DNA of 64,000 bases from Physcia stellaris (taxonomy: Eukaryota; Ascomycota; Lecanoromycetes; Caliciales; Physciaceae): assembly GCA_018902385.1 (NCBI GenBank), contig JABSSW010000047.1, forward strand, positions 1-64,000. Reading direction: 5' to 3'. Below the pieces are notes generated by a model. The model made no database searches. It saw only the letters and a list, made by a program, of their open reading frames with translations, and was not told where the DNA came from. The translations under genes were made by a program, and so were the position numbers. The first letter of the stretch is position 1. Each line of letters begins with the position of its first letter. Below are positions 61,757 to 64,000 of the stretch, piece after piece.

Positions 61757-62318
61757 GAGGGAGAGGAGGAAGTTGGGGATTTTGAGGGAGGATTGGGAGA
61801 GGAGTGGGGGTAGTTAGGTGGAAAATGGGGAGTGGGGGGCGGGACGGTAGGACGACCGAGGGGGGTTTATGATTGCTGGGCTTGCTGGTGTGGATGTGAA
61901 TTCTTTGTGTCTTGATGCCTGAGTGAGATAGATGAGTGATGAAGCTGAATGATAAAGTTATGCATGCAGATTACGAAGTTGAAGAGTCTAGAAATCACGT
62001 ACCGGTGATCGATGTCGTATGTGTGAGAGGTTTTGAAGCCTGATAGTAAAAGTGGTCTTTTTGGTGTTCTAGAAACCTCTAATTTTATGTCTATCTATGT
62101 CTACATTTTCTATGTCTACATCTGTGTCTGTTCTTGTTTCTATTTTTGTGTTTATTTTTCCGCATTCCTTCTGTCTATCACTCTGTCCATTCCTATGTCT
62201 ATGCTCTTAGAAGAGGTGGTTATAGAGCAGCCCAAGAAGATACCCATTGTGTTGACCGTCATTCCCTTCTTCTAACGTTCATTCTCCACTATGGACGGCT
62301 TTGTTATTCCACTTTGGT
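61757..62318. other. Intergenic, convergent 3' ends, T/C-rich stretch
   Basis: The segment 62083-62210 is a pyrimidine-rich run with repeated tctatgtctac-type units, and no gene is visible. It separates the 60869 gene from the 3' end of the MFS gene. Confidence 0.5.
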
Positions 62319-64000
62319 CTAAGCGGGAGACGGCTCTTTCGGCTCTTTCCTGGGTGTCTTAGAAAGCAGTGAGATGAAAAAGGTCAGAACAGACAACGCG
62401 ATAGCCATCGCAAAGGTCCATTTGAGCGCAGTCATGTAAGCAGCAACCATAGCAGTAAGGTCGGTCCCCGAGAACGCGTGGCTTAGATCGGCTGCGCCTG
62501 TCGCCAGAATGGTAGAGGCTTTGATGTTTGGCACCGTCTGGTGGGCAGCGTGAAGAAGACGATCCGTGAAGATACTCTGGCTTGCAGATACTATCATGGC
62601 ACCGCCCATTGTATGGCAGACTAAGAATGTACATTAGAACAATCTAGTGGAGCAATGTAGAATGAACCTACAGAGGGTCATCGCTGTCACCGAGGGTACT
62701 TCTGACGGCTCCACCGATGCCTGATTGGCGATGATAGGTACTTGAGTAGCCATACCGCGTCCTATACCGGAGAGAGCTTGATAGCCAATCCAGTACGGTG
62801 ATGCTGTGCGAGCGTCGAAAGTGTATATTAGTCCGTCCCCAATCGCGGCAATAACAGGTCCAGCTGTTAACCAAGGACTAAGTAATTTGAACTTGGCAAT
62901 CATGAGAGAAGATACGATTGTCATCAGAGCTAATAAGGTCAGCTTACATATCCATTAGCCTCAATTAAGACAGCGAAAGTCACTGACATGAACCAAGAAT
63001 GAGAGGTATGTTATCAACTCCACTTTGCGCAGCCGAGACTCCGTGTACTGATTGGAAGTAGATCGGAAGATGGTATACCAAGAGGAACATAGAGCCAGAC
63101 GAGCTTGGTAGAAGGTTAGCTTTATTGAAGTAATGGAAAGCAGCTGCACGTAACTGACAAGAACTTGAAGACGCAATGTACTACGATGGTCTGGCGCTTG
63201 AGAAAACGTCCCTGCACAATGGCACGGTCTCCAAGATGCCATTCGACGAAGATGAATGCAATGAACAATACAGCAGCAGCGGTTAGTAGTCCTATTACTC
63301 CTGGATCGTTCCACGGCCTCGAGACGCCAGCCCACTGCAGAGCCAGGAAAAGGCTTATGGACGTACCAAGTACGAGTAGCGTACCCATGATGTCCATTTG
63401 GCGGAGCTTTTCCGAGCATGATGCAACTGGAGGTTTGATGGAAGCCGGGGAGTGATAGAAGAGACATAGAATAGCGGCGGAAACTCCACCTACAGGTAGG
63501 TTGATATAGAAACTAGATGACGTTAGATCAGATAATTTTCTTGCGGCCAAGTGTGCTCATCAACATACCACCAACGCCAGCTAACATGGGTCGTGAATAC
63601 ACCTCCAATAAGTGGCCCAATCACGCTAGCACAACTGAATGCGACTCCCAGTATCCCAGTATAGGCTGCTCGATGGGATGGAGGTGCAAGAAAGACAACA
63701 ATGATGTAGGCACCGGACGAGATACCAGCAGCGCCAATCCCTAGATACCGTCAGCTTACACACATGATGCTGAGCGTTCTATGTTTGGTACCAGCAATTG
63801 CTCGTCCAACGATGAGCCATGGACTGCTCTGCGCGGTGCCGCATATCAGGCTACCTATCTCGAAGACTCCGATGGCACCAAGGAAAGAACATTTCAAAGG
63901 GAAGAATGTATAGAATTTACCCCATGTACATTGGAAAGAGGCAAGTGTCAGGAAGAAGGCAGAGCCATACCAGTTTACCTGGTCAAGGCTATGAAAGTCT
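62319..64000 (-). CDS. DHA14-type MFS transporter (drug/toxin efflux family), 5' end outside the window
   Basis: Six exons on the minus strand: 64000-63792, 63740-63569, 63512-63159, 63103-62988, 62929-62672 and 62620-62319 (stop). Introns are 51, 56, 55, 58 and 51 bp with usual donors (gtacca, gtatgt, gtcagt, gtcagt, gtaggt). The visible protein, about 470 residues, has many hydrophobic helices. It includes the family motifs GPLIGGVFT (motif C-like) and [13 protein letters not shown], then the [11 protein letters not shown] loop and a late [17 protein letters not shown]-type segment. The C-terminus ends [13 protein letters not shown]. The N-terminal helices lie beyond 64000, so the gene is incomplete here only because of the window. 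Members export toxins and drugs from fungal plasma membranes. Substrate unknown, and no biosynthesis genes are visible beside it. Confidence 0.9.

Noticed and set aside
1-64000. tRNA or rRNA genes
   Set aside because: I saw no convincing cloverleaf or rRNA segment by reading. A covariance-model search would be needed to exclude them.

Overview
The window looks like a filamentous ascomycete (Pezizomycotina) chromosome with a two-speed genome. The right half has ordinary base composition, short spliced introns of 51-175 bp and typical fungal gene families (NACHT/STAND, F-box, DUF726, DHA14-type MFS, Amidoligase_2). The left half is one AT-rich block. I cannot name the species.

Region 1 (1-35472) is AT-rich and contains no intact gene that I can recognise. 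Its base pattern is striking. Almost every C is followed by a purine and almost every G is preceded by a pyrimidine. CC and GG are essentially absent (I saw one GG, in the LTR at the right edge), CT and AG are strongly depleted, and CA, TG and CG are abundant. This is what strand-symmetric C-to-T mutation at C-pyrimidine sites would leave. Classical repeat-induced point mutation (RIP) instead consumes CpA and enriches TpA. Conceptual translations in this block therefore have virtually no Pro, Gly or Trp. Within it I recognise a Ty3/gypsy fossil (18990-35472, plus strand) with 223-225 bp LTRs. A Ty1/copia fossil (29060-34935, minus strand, 196 bp LTRs) is nested inside it. Both have candidate 5-bp target duplications. 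A small family of diverged repeats (17.7, 23.1, 24.5 and 24.9 kb) and several minisatellites are also present. The 1-19 kb part is probably older, more decayed repeat material.

Region 2 (35473-38543) starts exactly where the gypsy LTR ends. Composition turns normal at once, but there is no convincing gene, only a 103-bp tandem duplication and possible gene debris.

Region 3 (38544-64000) carries the host genes: an Amidoligase_2-like protein; a three-exon F-box-like protein; a three-exon NACHT (STAND/NLR-like) protein with a DUF7708-like N-terminus and no C-terminal repeat sensor; a large DUF726/TMCO4-like alpha/beta-hydrolase protein with long low-complexity tails and an apparent frameshift; a 209-aa hypothetical; two head-to-head paralogous F-box-like genes; two related hypothetical genes in tandem, the second with a frame disruption in a G-run; and the 3' six exons of a DHA14 MFS transporter that runs off the right end. 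Nothing indicates that these genes form one pathway. Their mix of NLR, paralogous F-box and lineage-specific genes next to repeats resembles an accessory chromosome region.
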